A stretch of DNA of 8,370 nucleotides, taken from NCBI GenBank assembly GCA_964639535.1, contig CAZXDV010000129.1, positions 1-8,370 of the forward strand, given 5' to 3'. Numbering within the stretch: the stretch's first letter is position 1; every line of letters begins with the position of its first letter. The notes under the pieces were generated by a model. It ran no database searches. It was not told where the DNA came from and saw nothing but the letters and a program-made list of their open reading frames with translations. The DNA is from WLWS01 sp964639535 (GTDB lineage Bacteria > Pseudomonadota > Gammaproteobacteria > Eutrophobiales > Eutrophobiaceae). Made by a program: the position numbers and the translations under genes. Positions 1 through 5,791 of the stretch are shown piece after piece.

Positions 1-326
1 GCCTCGAAAAGTCCGCGATGCTGGCCAAGCTCGCTACCGTACTCGGTCAGCCTCGGCAGGCAGGCGTTGTAGGCCTCACGCAAGGCGTCATTATCAGCCA
101 CGGAATGCAGGTGATTCACCGGCGACCAGGCCCGGTTGAGTAACTCGTCCCGCTCTTCGAGCGGCTCGACCAGGTTCTCCCAGGTATATTGCTGGTTCTT
201 TTCCAGCAAATCCTCCAGTATCGCGCGGTTTTCCGCGATCAGTGTGCTGATCGCCGGTTCAATATGCTCGGGTTTGATTTCGCCAAATGGCGGTAATGTT
301 GTTTTCTTTAGAAGTGGATTATCCAT
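1..326 (-). CDS. prlC: Oligopeptidase A (M3 zinc metallopeptidase), N-terminal part
   Basis: Reading the minus strand from the ATG at 326-324 gives 108 codons that run off the left edge. The product begins MDNPLLKKTTLPPFGEIKPE and continues with a helical, acidic region (ERDELLNRAWSPVNHLHSV), which fits the N-terminus of gammaproteobacterial oligopeptidase A. That cytoplasmic M3-family enzyme degrades short peptides, including cleaved signal peptides. The catalytic HEXXH zinc motif lies in the C-terminal half and is outside the window, so activity cannot be judged. The family is about 680 residues long, so roughly one sixth is visible. The start was chosen because the protein aligns from its first residue with the family pattern. 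No good Shine-Dalgarno sequence precedes it. The gene lies 64 bases downstream of the GIDE-like gene on the same strand and may be co-transcribed with it. Confidence 0.88.
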   Translation of the reverse strand, partial: MDNPLLKKTTLPPFGEIKPEHIEPAISTLIAENRAILEDLLEKNQQYTWENLVEPLEERDELLNRAWSPVNHLHSVADNDALREAYNACLPRLTEYGSELGQHRGLFE

Positions 327-331
327 GCCAG

Positions 332-362
332 GTTATTCGGCCCACGGGGGCATTGGTGTCAA
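332..362 (-). promoter_or_regulatory. Possible prlC promoter (-35 only convincing)
   Basis: The minus strand carries a perfect TTGACA at 362-357. At 18-19 bases downstream there is only a poor -10 (GAATAA/AATAAC, about 338-332). If used, transcription would begin at or within a few bases of the prlC ATG, giving an almost leaderless message. That would agree with the missing Shine-Dalgarno sequence but is otherwise unsupported. Readthrough from lemA is the simpler alternative. Confidence 0.18.
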
Positions 363-390
363 AGCTGCAAAATACTAATTAAGAATTTCT

Positions 391-1320
391 TCAAGTGCCA
401 GCCAGGCGGGCATTCACGGCCCAGGTGACAAAAACACCGCTGGCAAAAAACAGTGATATCAGCCCAATCGAAAAATAGTGGTAACGCCTGACGAGGGAAT
501 GCTGTGGAATCGCCGACAGCAGGAAAGGGCGCCGCTTGTCACGGGTCTGGGTCAGCATGTTAACCGGCGGGATATGCTTGTTATCACCATGCTGGGCCAT
601 GACCTGTTTCAGTGCCTCTTCCCTGACGGCCTGCCACTCTTCCATGTCAATCTGGCCGTCCTTGTTTTTGTCAAAGCGTTGCAGCAGTGTTTCGCTGTCT
701 TTCTTCCAGTGTGCCAGCAGTTCCCGTACATCACTCGACGGATCGTAAACATCTCCTGCGCCACCGACGGTATTGAACATGCCGATAGCGTACAGGGGCT
801 CATTGGGCAACAGTCTTTTCTCGGTGTAGCGATAGCTTCCGCTGGCCAGGAGACCCCCGCCTGTGGCTGCCCCGCGGCTGGGCCTCTGTGTATTGCCATA
901 CCAGACATCCTTTTCAATGGTAGTGACGCTGGCGCCTTCCGGGTCAATGATGCACTCCCCGGTTTCGTCGCTGATAAAAAAAAGTTCCTCGCTCCTGCCT
1001 TTTTCAACGGTGGACCAGTTATTGTTGTTCTTGCTGCGACCCTTTCTCTCGATTCGATAACTGTAATAGGTACAGGGTTTCTGGGTCAGGGGAGCCACGA
1101 TGGGCGGCCCGTCCATCATTTTTCCATGCCCTGCCAGCTCCACGTAACCCTGGGCAGCCGAGCGGATCTTTGAAGTAGGCGTGTCTTCCATAACACGCTT
1201 GCGTTGGAAAAAATAAAATGCGCCGAAGAAGCCAGCGATGGCCAGCATCACCAGGACGATGATGCTCATCCAGAAATCGTCGCCCGGGCTGTTTATCGCC
1301 CAGTTGCTCAGCTCCGACAT
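391..1320 (-). CDS. GIDE-like domain membrane protein with an EF-hand, LemA partner
   Basis: The product has 309 residues. Visible parts in order: a transmembrane helix at about 17-38, followed by QRKR; a GIDE-like domain at about 52-185, with the marks GYVELAGHGK (58-67), KPCTYYSYRIE (81-91), ELFFISDETG (112-121) and DPEGA (126-130); an EF-hand loop at 217-228 with D217, N219, D221, G222 and E228 in the canonical calcium positions; and a second transmembrane helix at about 283-305. Charges next to the helices predict that the middle of the protein is cytoplasmic. GIDE domains are named from the mitochondrial ubiquitin ligase MULAN/MAPL, but no RING domain is present here, so automatic names such as 'E3 ubiquitin ligase' should not be taken as function. 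The gene starts 16 bases after the lemA stop without a visible Shine-Dalgarno sequence, which suggests translational coupling. The biochemical role is unknown. Confidence 0.8.
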   Translation of the reverse strand: MSELSNWAINSPGDDFWMSIIVLVMLAIAGFFGAFYFFQRKRVMEDTPTSKIRSAAQGYVELAGHGKMMDGPPIVAPLTQKPCTYYSYRIERKGRSKNNNNWSTVEKGRSEELFFISDETGECIIDPEGASVTTIEKDVWYGNTQRPSRGAATGGGLLASGSYRYTEKRLLPNEPLYAIGMFNTVGGAGDVYDPSSDVRELLAHWKKDSETLLQRFDKNKDGQIDMEEWQAVREEALKQVMAQHGDNKHIPPVNMLTQTRDKRRPFLLSAIPQHSLVRRYHYFSIGLISLFFASGVFVTWAVNARLAGT

Positions 1321-1336
1321 CAGGCAGGTCGCCGCG

Positions 1337-1909
1337 CTAGCTGAACAGCTCTTTCATATTTACATCCGCCTTTTCTTCCTCGCTGAATTCCAGCAGGTCG
1401 CGGGATTTGAACCCCAGGTTGCGCGCAATGATCACATCAGGGAATTGCTCTATGCGAATGTTATTGGTGTTTACCGACTCGTTGTAGAACTCGCGACGGT
1501 CAGCGATGGCATTCTCCAGTCCGGAGATTCGCCCCTGCAGGTGCTGAAAATTATCATTTGCCTTCAGGTCCGGATAAGCTTCCGCCACGGCAAACAGGCT
1601 GCCAAGACCAAGTCGTAACTGCGTCTCCGCCGGGCCCAGCGCGCCGACATCGGCTTTTTGCCGTGCACTGGCCACCGCATTTCGTGCCTGCATGACTTTT
1701 TCCAGGGTGCCCTGCTCATGCTGCATGTACTGTTTACAGGTTTCCACCAGCTTGGGGAGTTCGTCATGCCGCTGCTTTAATAACACGTCAATATTGGACC
1801 AGGCCTTGTCCACGTTGTGCTTGAGGGAAACCAGGTTGTTGTAGATACCTACGCCGTAGAAGCCGATGGCGAAGACAATGCCGAGAAAGATAAATGTTCC
1901 TACGTCCAT
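1337..1909 (-). CDS. lemA: LemA family membrane protein
   Basis: The product has 190 residues, the usual size for LemA. A hydrophobic segment at about 4-24 is followed by the family signature around YNNLVSLKHNVDKAWSNIDV (residues 23-42), then KQRHDELPKLVE and long amphipathic helices, including LGPAETQLRLGLGSLFAVAE and YPDLKAN. LemA proteins are widespread, single-pass, N-terminally anchored helical proteins with no settled biochemical role. They often sit beside a second membrane protein with which they may work. Here that neighbour is the GIDE/EF-hand protein immediately downstream. The start at 1909 is well supported: GAGGA lies about nine bases upstream and the hydrophobic anchor begins at once. 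The gene is divergent from bfr, and its likely promoter overlaps a Fur-like operator. Confidence 0.93.
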   Translation of the reverse strand: MDVGTFIFLGIVFAIGFYGVGIYNNLVSLKHNVDKAWSNIDVLLKQRHDELPKLVETCKQYMQHEQGTLEKVMQARNAVASARQKADVGALGPAETQLRLGLGSLFAVAEAYPDLKANDNFQHLQGRISGLENAIADRREFYNESVNTNNIRIEQFPDVIIARNLGFKSRDLLEFSEEEKADVNMKELFS

Positions 1910-1968
1910 AGTGCGGTCCTCATTGTTATTTTTCTAATAGCGGCGATCTGCCTGCATACTATAACCAT

Positions 1969-1998
1969 AGCATAGTTCTAAATAGTAATCATTATCAA
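1969..1998 (-). promoter_or_regulatory. Candidate lemA promoter
   Basis: On the minus strand TTGATA (1998-1993, 5/6 match to TTGACA) is followed after 18 bases by TATGCT (1974-1969, 4/6 match to TATAAT). It points toward lemA with a leader of about 50 bases. Its -35 box and part of its spacer lie inside the Fur-like hexamer array, so an iron-loaded Fur would be expected to block it. The call comes from pattern matching only, in an AT-rich stretch. Confidence 0.35.
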
Positions 1999-2008
1999 TA
2001 TCAATAAC
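1979..2008. promoter_or_regulatory. Fur-box-like operator (hexamer array) in the lemA-bfr gap
   Basis: Read on the minus strand, this stretch is five consecutive hexamers resembling the Fur unit GATAAT: GTTATT, GATATT, GATAAT, GATTAC and TATTTA. On the plus strand the 19 bases at 1978-1996 match the classical Fur consensus at 14 positions, and the right half (TAATCATTATC) is a perfect match. The location between an iron-storage gene and lemA supports a real operator. Whether Fur acts on bfr, on lemA or on both is not decided by sequence. Confidence 0.65.
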
Positions 2009-2013
2009 TTAGC

Positions 2014-2042
2014 TTGTGATCCATGTCCGTTTTAATTATTCT
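2014..2042 (+). promoter_or_regulatory. Candidate bfr promoter
   Basis: TTGTGA (2014-2019, 4/6) and TATTCT (2037-2042, 4/6) are separated by exactly 17 bases and face bfr, with a predicted leader of about 30 bases. The Fur-like array then lies upstream of the -35 box, an arrangement more compatible with activation or de-silencing than with simple repression. A second weak pair, TTCTAA (1976-1981) and TATCAA (1999-2004), also spaced 17, would instead be covered by Fur. Confidence 0.3.
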
Positions 2043-2078
2043 CAGCGCACTTTTATGTAATTCAGGGTGATATGAAAG

Positions 2079-2549
2079 ATGAAAGGTGACGACAAGGTAA
2101 TTGATTATCTCAACCAGGTATTGAAAAACGAGCTAACAGCGATCAACCAGTACTTCCTGCACGCCAAAATGTTCCAGGACTGGGGGCTGAAAGAGCTTGG
2201 GGACTACGAGCATCACGAGTCCATCGACGAGATGAAGCACGCCGACAAGCTGGTCGAGCGAATATTGTTCCTTGAAGGCCTGCCTAACCTGCAGGACCTG
2301 GGCCGACTGATGATCGGTGAAAATACCGAGGAAATGCTGGCTTCAGACCTGAAGCTGGAAAACATGGCTATTCCGCTGCTCAGGGAAGCCATCGAATATT
2401 GCGAGTCCTGCAAGGATTTCGTTACCCGCGAGCTGCTTGAAGACATACTGGAGAGCGAGGAAGAGCACGTCGACTGGCTGGAAACCCAGCTGGGCCTTAT
2501 CGAAAAGGTTGGCCTGCAAAACTATCAGCAGTCACAGATAAGCTCCTAA
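2079..2549 (+). CDS. bfr: Bacterioferritin (heme-containing iron-storage protein)
   Basis: The 156-residue product matches E. coli-type bacterioferritin along its whole length (MKGDDKVIDYLNQVLKNELT, HESIDEMKHADKLVERILFL, EGLPNLQDLG). Bfr forms a 24-subunit cytoplasmic shell that oxidises Fe(II) and stores it as a ferric mineral. All six ferroxidase ligands are in place: E18, E51, H54, E94, E127 and H130. M52, the axial ligand of the heme shared between two subunits, is also present, so this is a full heme-type, catalytically competent Bfr. The ATG at 2079 is chosen because the family starts MKGD. An earlier ATG at 2072 opens only a five-codon frame ending in TGA. An unusual feature is a C108-x-x-C111 pair. 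The neighbour bfd, 131 bases downstream, encodes the protein that reduces Bfr to release iron. Confidence 0.97.
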   Translation: MKGDDKVIDYLNQVLKNELTAINQYFLHAKMFQDWGLKELGDYEHHESIDEMKHADKLVERILFLEGLPNLQDLGRLMIGENTEEMLASDLKLENMAIPLLREAIEYCESCKDFVTRELLEDILESEEEHVDWLETQLGLIEKVGLQNYQQSQISS

Positions 2550-2570
2550 GCCGCATTTTTGCTGGCTTTT
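2549..2570 (+). terminator. Probable weak intrinsic terminator of bfr
   Basis: Directly at the bfr stop codon a seven-pair stem can form (AGCC-GCA with TGC-GGCT, one bulged T at 2563) around a TTTT loop, and it ends in a run of four T (2567-2570). The position at the end of bfr and the T-run favour a terminator, but the bulge and short T-run suggest it is leaky. It would separate bfr transcription from the Fur-linked bfd unit. Confidence 0.42.
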
Positions 2571-2614
2571 CGCCTGCATTGCGCAACCCATCAAGTATTT
2601 TGGGATAAGGTATT

Positions 2615-2633
2615 GCAAATAATTCTCATTTGC
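2615..2633. promoter_or_regulatory. Fur-box-like operator upstream of bfd
   Basis: The site is an inverted repeat GCAAAT-N7-ATTTGC. On the minus strand it reads GCAAATGAGAATTATTTGC and matches the 19-base Fur consensus at 13 positions; the GAGAATTATT core is typical of gammaproteobacterial Fur sites. It lies 48 bases before the bfd ATG, over the expected promoter, which fits classical iron-dependent repression. No strong -10 box can be picked with confidence (TACACT at 2648-2653 is one option). Confidence 0.68.
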
Positions 2634-2680
2634 ACTACTGTTCTCACTACACTGCTAGATAGGAATGGGTTTTCGCCGCA

Positions 2681-2884
2681 ATGTATGTCTGTGTTTGCAA
2701 TGCCGTCACCGAGCGTGAGGTAAGGAACACCATCAAGAATGGTGCCACCACCATGCGCCAACTGAGGTCGGAACTGAACGTTGCCGCCAGTTGCGGCACC
2801 TGTGAAGAAGGCATCGAGCAGTTTCTGGAGGACGTACTCTCCGATGAGCTGGGGTCTTCTCCCTTACTCAATATCGCTTCCTAG
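2681..2884 (+). CDS. bfd: Bacterioferritin-associated ferredoxin (BFD-like [2Fe-2S])
   Basis: The 67-residue product (MYVCVCNAVTEREVRNTIKN...) is a BFD-like [2Fe-2S] protein. The four cluster cysteines have the exact Bfd spacing: C4, C6, C38 and C41 (CVC ... SCGTC). Bfd is a small cytoplasmic ferredoxin that docks on Bfr at the heme and passes electrons to reduce the stored ferric mineral, freeing Fe(II) when iron is scarce. Length matches E. coli Bfd (64 residues). The start fits the MYVC family start; the purine-rich AGGAA at 2661-2665 is rather far (about 15 bases) for a Shine-Dalgarno site. In E. coli the order is bfd-bfr; here bfd follows bfr and has its own Fur-like operator, consistent with opposite regulation of storage and release. 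Confidence 0.95.
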   Translation: MYVCVCNAVTEREVRNTIKNGATTMRQLRSELNVAASCGTCEEGIEQFLEDVLSDELGSSPLLNIAS

Positions 2885-3020
2885 CTTTTCGAAAAATCAC
2901 AGTTCACGCTTTTCGACGCGCAGGTACTGTCGAGCAAGTCACTGGCGGTTGCTGGCACCTAACTACGACTCCCTGATAAAGTATTTTTTCACCCGGCATT
3001 AACAGCAATTTCAAATTAAT

Positions 3021-3025
3021 CGGGA
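3021..3025 (+). promoter_or_regulatory. Ribosome binding site that favours the 3034 start of fbpA
   Basis: CGGGA ends eight bases before the ATG at 3034. The alternative in-frame ATG at 3025 overlaps this site and has only AT-rich sequence before it. The later start also puts lysine at position 2 of the signal peptide. Confidence 0.5.
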
Positions 3026-3033
3026 TGCAAACC

Positions 3034-4065
3034 ATGAAAATAACAAACCTAACTCAACCTCTGGTCGGGGGACTTGTTCTCTGGCTGTTAACTGGCTTTT
3101 GCTCCCTGCATGCGGCCGAGGTCAACGTCTATTCAGCACGAAAAGAGGCATTGATAAAACCAATGCTGGATCGCTTTACAGAGTTAACAGGAACCGAGGT
3201 CAACCTGGTCACCGGAAAGGCAGATGCCCTGATCAAGCGGCTGGAGCTGGAAGGTGTAAACTCTCCCGCGGACCTGCTGTTGACCGTGGACGTGGGACGA
3301 CTGCATCGGGCCACGCAGCTGGACCTGTTCAGCAGCATCGAGTCCGACCTGCTTGCCTCGGTGATCCCTGCACGCTATCGCGACCCGGAAGGAAACTGGT
3401 ATGGCCTGTCGCTGCGTTCACGGGTCATTGTTTATTCACTCGCCGACGTGCAGCCACAGCAGCTTTCAAGCTATGAAGCCCTCGCCGATGCCGAGTGGAA
3501 AGGCAAGGTCTGTGTGCGTTCCTCAAGTAATATTTATAACCAGTCCCTGGTGAGCGCGATGATTGCCCACGATGGTGAAGAGAAAACCGAGTCATGGGCG
3601 AAAGGACTCGTTGCGAATTTTGCCCGCCCGCCCAAGGGTGGCGATCGGGATCAGATCAAGGCCGTTGCGGTGGGCCAATGCTCACTGGCCGTGGTCAACA
3701 GCTATTACCTGGCCGGCATGATTAATTCAAAAATCAGTGCGGAGTCAGGTGCTGCGGCAAAGGTTGGGCTTTTCTGGCCGAACCAGCAGGGCAGGGGTGC
3801 CCATGTCAACATCAGCGGTGCGGGCGTGACCCGTTCCAGCAAGAACAAAGAAGAAGCGATAAAGCTACTGGAATTTCTAGCTGGTGAAGAAGCCCAGGCG
3901 TGGTATGCCGAGCACAACCACGAGTTTCCGGTTCGTGCAGGCGTACCGGTGAGCGAGACACTCAGGCAGTGGGGTGAGTTCAAGGCCGATCAGCTTGAGC
4001 TCAGCAAGCTGGGCATACACAACGCCAGTGCTGTCAGGCTCATGGACAGGGCTGGCTGGCAGTAA
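3034..4065 (+). CDS. fbpA: Ferric-iron ABC transporter, periplasmic binding protein (FbpA/FutA type)
   Basis: The product is 343 residues from the preferred ATG (346 from the ATG at 3025). A signal peptide is clear: K2, a hydrophobic core at about 10-25 and cleavage near LHA/AE (residues 25-29). The mature protein starts EVNVYSARKEAL, typical of iron-binding proteins of the FbpA/FutA family. Likely Fe(III)-binding tyrosines are Y33 (VYSAR), Y168 (SSNIYNQSL) and the adjacent pair Y224-Y225 (NSYYLAG). GNWYGLSLRSRVIVYS (120-135) and RPPKGGDRDQIKAVAVG (198-214) are further family marks. C160 and C216 could form a periplasmic disulfide. It would catch ferric iron in the periplasm and deliver it to the permease encoded 37 bases downstream. 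No Fur box is visible in the 149-base gap after bfd, so readthrough from the bfd operator region is possible. Ferric specificity comes from the tyrosine pattern and the neighbours. Confidence 0.92.
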   Translation: MKITNLTQPLVGGLVLWLLTGFCSLHAAEVNVYSARKEALIKPMLDRFTELTGTEVNLVTGKADALIKRLELEGVNSPADLLLTVDVGRLHRATQLDLFSSIESDLLASVIPARYRDPEGNWYGLSLRSRVIVYSLADVQPQQLSSYEALADAEWKGKVCVRSSSNIYNQSLVSAMIAHDGEEKTESWAKGLVANFARPPKGGDRDQIKAVAVGQCSLAVVNSYYLAGMINSKISAESGAAAKVGLFWPNQQGRGAHVNISGAGVTRSSKNKEEAIKLLEFLAGEEAQAWYAEHNHEFPVRAGVPVSETLRQWGEFKADQLELSKLGIHNASAVRLMDRAGWQ

Positions 4066-4102
4066 AAGCGTGTAGCCTGGTCAAAGCGCGGAAGCGGGCC
4101 GC

Positions 4103-5791
4103 ATGAGCGTCGCCAACATTACAGCGCCCGGGGTATCCCTTTCATCGCTGTTGCGGCCACTGGTGCTACACCCCTGGCTACTGGCGCTTTTACTTTTTTC
4201 TGCACTGCTGGCGATACCTGTAGCCTGTATCGTTTTCTCGATACTTGCAGACAGTGGTGACGTTTGGGCACATCTCGCCAGCACGGTCCTCGTTTCCTAT
4301 GTTACTAACTCCCTCATCATCGTGGCAGGTGTGTGTGCCTTGACGCTTGTCCTGGGAACGGGGCCAGCGTGGCTGATCACCATGTACGAGTTTCCCGGGC
4401 ACAGGCAGCTGTCCTGGGCATTGTTATTGCCGATGGCTATGCCAGCCTACATCATAGCCTACACCTACACCGGTATGCTGGACGTGGCTGGACCCCTGCA
4501 GTCCTGGCTGAGGGAACTGTTTGGCTGGCGTTATGGGGACTACTGGTTCCCGGAAATCCGTTCCGTGGGTGGTGCCATTGCCATGCTGTCGCTGGTGCTT
4601 TATCCGTATGTTTACCTGCTGTCACGAGCCGCGTTCCTGGAGCAGTCGCTGTGTGTTCTCGAGGTTTCCCGCTCCCTCGGTTGTAAGGCTTACCAGTCGT
4701 TCTTCAGGGTGGCGCTGCCCCTGGCCAGACCAGCCATTATTGCCGGCCTGTCGCTGGTGATGATGGAAACCCTGGCTGATTATGGCACCGTGCAGTATTT
4801 TGGTGTCTCAACTTTTACCACTGGCATTTTCAGAACATGGTTCGGACTGGGGAGCAGCATTGCTGCAGCACAGCTTGCCGCGGTGTTGCTGGGCTTCGTG
4901 ATGTTACTCATCCTGCTCGAAGCCTGGTCCCGGCGCCAGGCCAGGTATCACCACACCAGCGGGCGTTACAGCAGCCTGGTACAGCAGCCGCTGCGGGGAT
5001 GGCGCAGGTACCTTGCCTCAAGCGTATGCCTTTTTCCGCTATTGCTTGGGTTTATCCTGCCAGCGGCTCAACTGGCGCACTGGGCCTGGCAGACATGGTC
5101 TGACGTTGTTGATCGGGATTTCTACGTGCTCCTTCTAAACAGTATTGAGCTGGCGGCAATCGCATCATCCCTGGCCCTGGTCCTCGCACTGTTTGTCTGC
5201 TACGCCAGGCGTATAGTGCCAGGCGCGTTAACCCGGGGAATCTCGCGTGTACTTGGCACCGGCTATGCCATACCGGGGACAGTCATCGCGGTAGGGGTAC
5301 TGATTCCCTTTGCCTGGCTGGATAATGCTATCGACGGGTGGATGCGCCTGCACATGGACAGGAGCACCGGTCTCCTTTTCAGCGGCACCTTGTTTGCCCT
5401 GGTTTTCGCTTACCTGGTCAGGTTTCTGCCGGTCTCCATCAATACCATTGATGCCGGGCTGCAAAAGATTCGCCCTGCAATGGACGAAGCCGGCCGGAGT
5501 ATGGGGGCCAGTGCGAGGCATGTTCTGACACGCATCCATGTCCCCATGCTGCGGGGAACACTCGCAACTGCCCTGCTGATGGTTTTCGTGGACGTTCTCA
5601 AGGAGCTTCCGGCCACACTTATTCTTCGGCCCTTTAACTTTAACACGCTTGCCATTCGTACATACGAACTGGCAAACGAGGAAAGGCTCGCTGATGCAGC
5701 CAGCCCGGCGCTGGCGATTGTCATCGTCGGTATAATTCCGGTTATTATCCTGAGTCGATCCATCGCACGTTCAAGACCTGGAAATGACTGA
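4103..5791 (+). CDS. fbpB: Ferric-iron ABC transporter permease (fused double permease, FbpB type)
   Basis: The 562-residue inner-membrane protein contains two homologous permease halves, each with about six hydrophobic helices (for example 24-48, 66-92, 104-126, 156-176 and 255-273, then 304-325, 342-366, 384-405, 425-445, 486-506 and 536-552). Each half carries an EAA loop for docking the ATPase: EVSRSLGCKAYQSFFRVALP (187-206) and DEAGRSMGASARHVLTRIHV (461-480). A single polypeptide with two permease domains is the normal form in FbpB/FutB iron importers and forms the channel alone. ETLADYGTVQYFGV (222-235) and KELPATLILRPFNFNTLA (500-517) are also typical of this family. The start has GGAAG eight bases upstream. 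The gene overlaps the ATPase gene by eight bases, indicating translational coupling in one operon. Confidence 0.93.
   Translation: MSVANITAPGVSLSSLLRPLVLHPWLLALLLFSALLAIPVACIVFSILADSGDVWAHLASTVLVSYVTNSLIIVAGVCALTLVLGTGPAWLITMYEFPGHRQLSWALLLPMAMPAYIIAYTYTGMLDVAGPLQSWLRELFGWRYGDYWFPEIRSVGGAIAMLSLVLYPYVYLLSRAAFLEQSLCVLEVSRSLGCKAYQSFFRVALPLARPAIIAGLSLVMMETLADYGTVQYFGVSTFTTGIFRTWFGLGSSIAAAQLAAVLLGFVMLLILLEAWSRRQARYHHTSGRYSSLVQQPLRGWRRYLASSVCLFPLLLGFILPAAQLAHWAWQTWSDVVDRDFYVLLLNSIELAAIASSLALVLALFVCYARRIVPGALTRGISRVLGTGYAIPGTVIAVGVLIPFAWLDNAIDGWMRLHMDRSTGLLFSGTLFALVFAYLVRFLPVSINTIDAGLQKIRPAMDEAGRSMGASARHVLTRIHVPMLRGTLATALLMVFVDVLKELPATLILRPFNFNTLAIRTYELANEERLADAASPALAIVIVGIIPVIILSRSIARSRPGND

Noticed and set aside
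388..408. TGGCAC on the minus strand at the end of the GIDE-like gene, as a sigma-54 type -24 element
   Set aside because: The required TTGC -12 element is absent at the correct spacing.
609..1007. A 132-codon minus-strand frame inside the GIDE-like gene
   Set aside because: It is a different frame of the same strand within a well-supported gene, with no family resemblance in its product.
478..1173. A 231-codon open frame on the plus strand, opposite the GIDE-like gene
   Set aside because: It lies wholly antisense to a gene with recognisable domains, its translation has no recognisable motif, and no ribosome binding site precedes it. It is most simply a shadow frame.
391..1320. Ubiquitin-ligase function suggested by the GIDE name
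   Set aside because: No RING or other ligase domain is present in the 309 residues, so the domain resemblance does not support that activity.
2781..3002. A 73-codon plus-strand frame overlapping the end of bfd
   Set aside because: It begins inside bfd in another frame, has no ribosome binding site and no recognisable product. A frameshifted bfd extension is unnecessary because bfd is full length.
2885..3033. Search for a Fur box, terminator or small gene between bfd and fbpA
   Set aside because: Only a five-base inverted repeat TCGAC/GTCGA (2913-2917 and 2929-2933, no T-run) and AT-rich sequence before the fbpA start were found. No Fur-type hexamers and no convincing -35/-10 pair are visible.
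5228..5539. Antisense frames over the permease and ATPase genes (for example 5228-5539, 5410-5796 and 6195-6638)
   Set aside because: They overlap strongly supported importer genes and show no domain or translation signal of their own.
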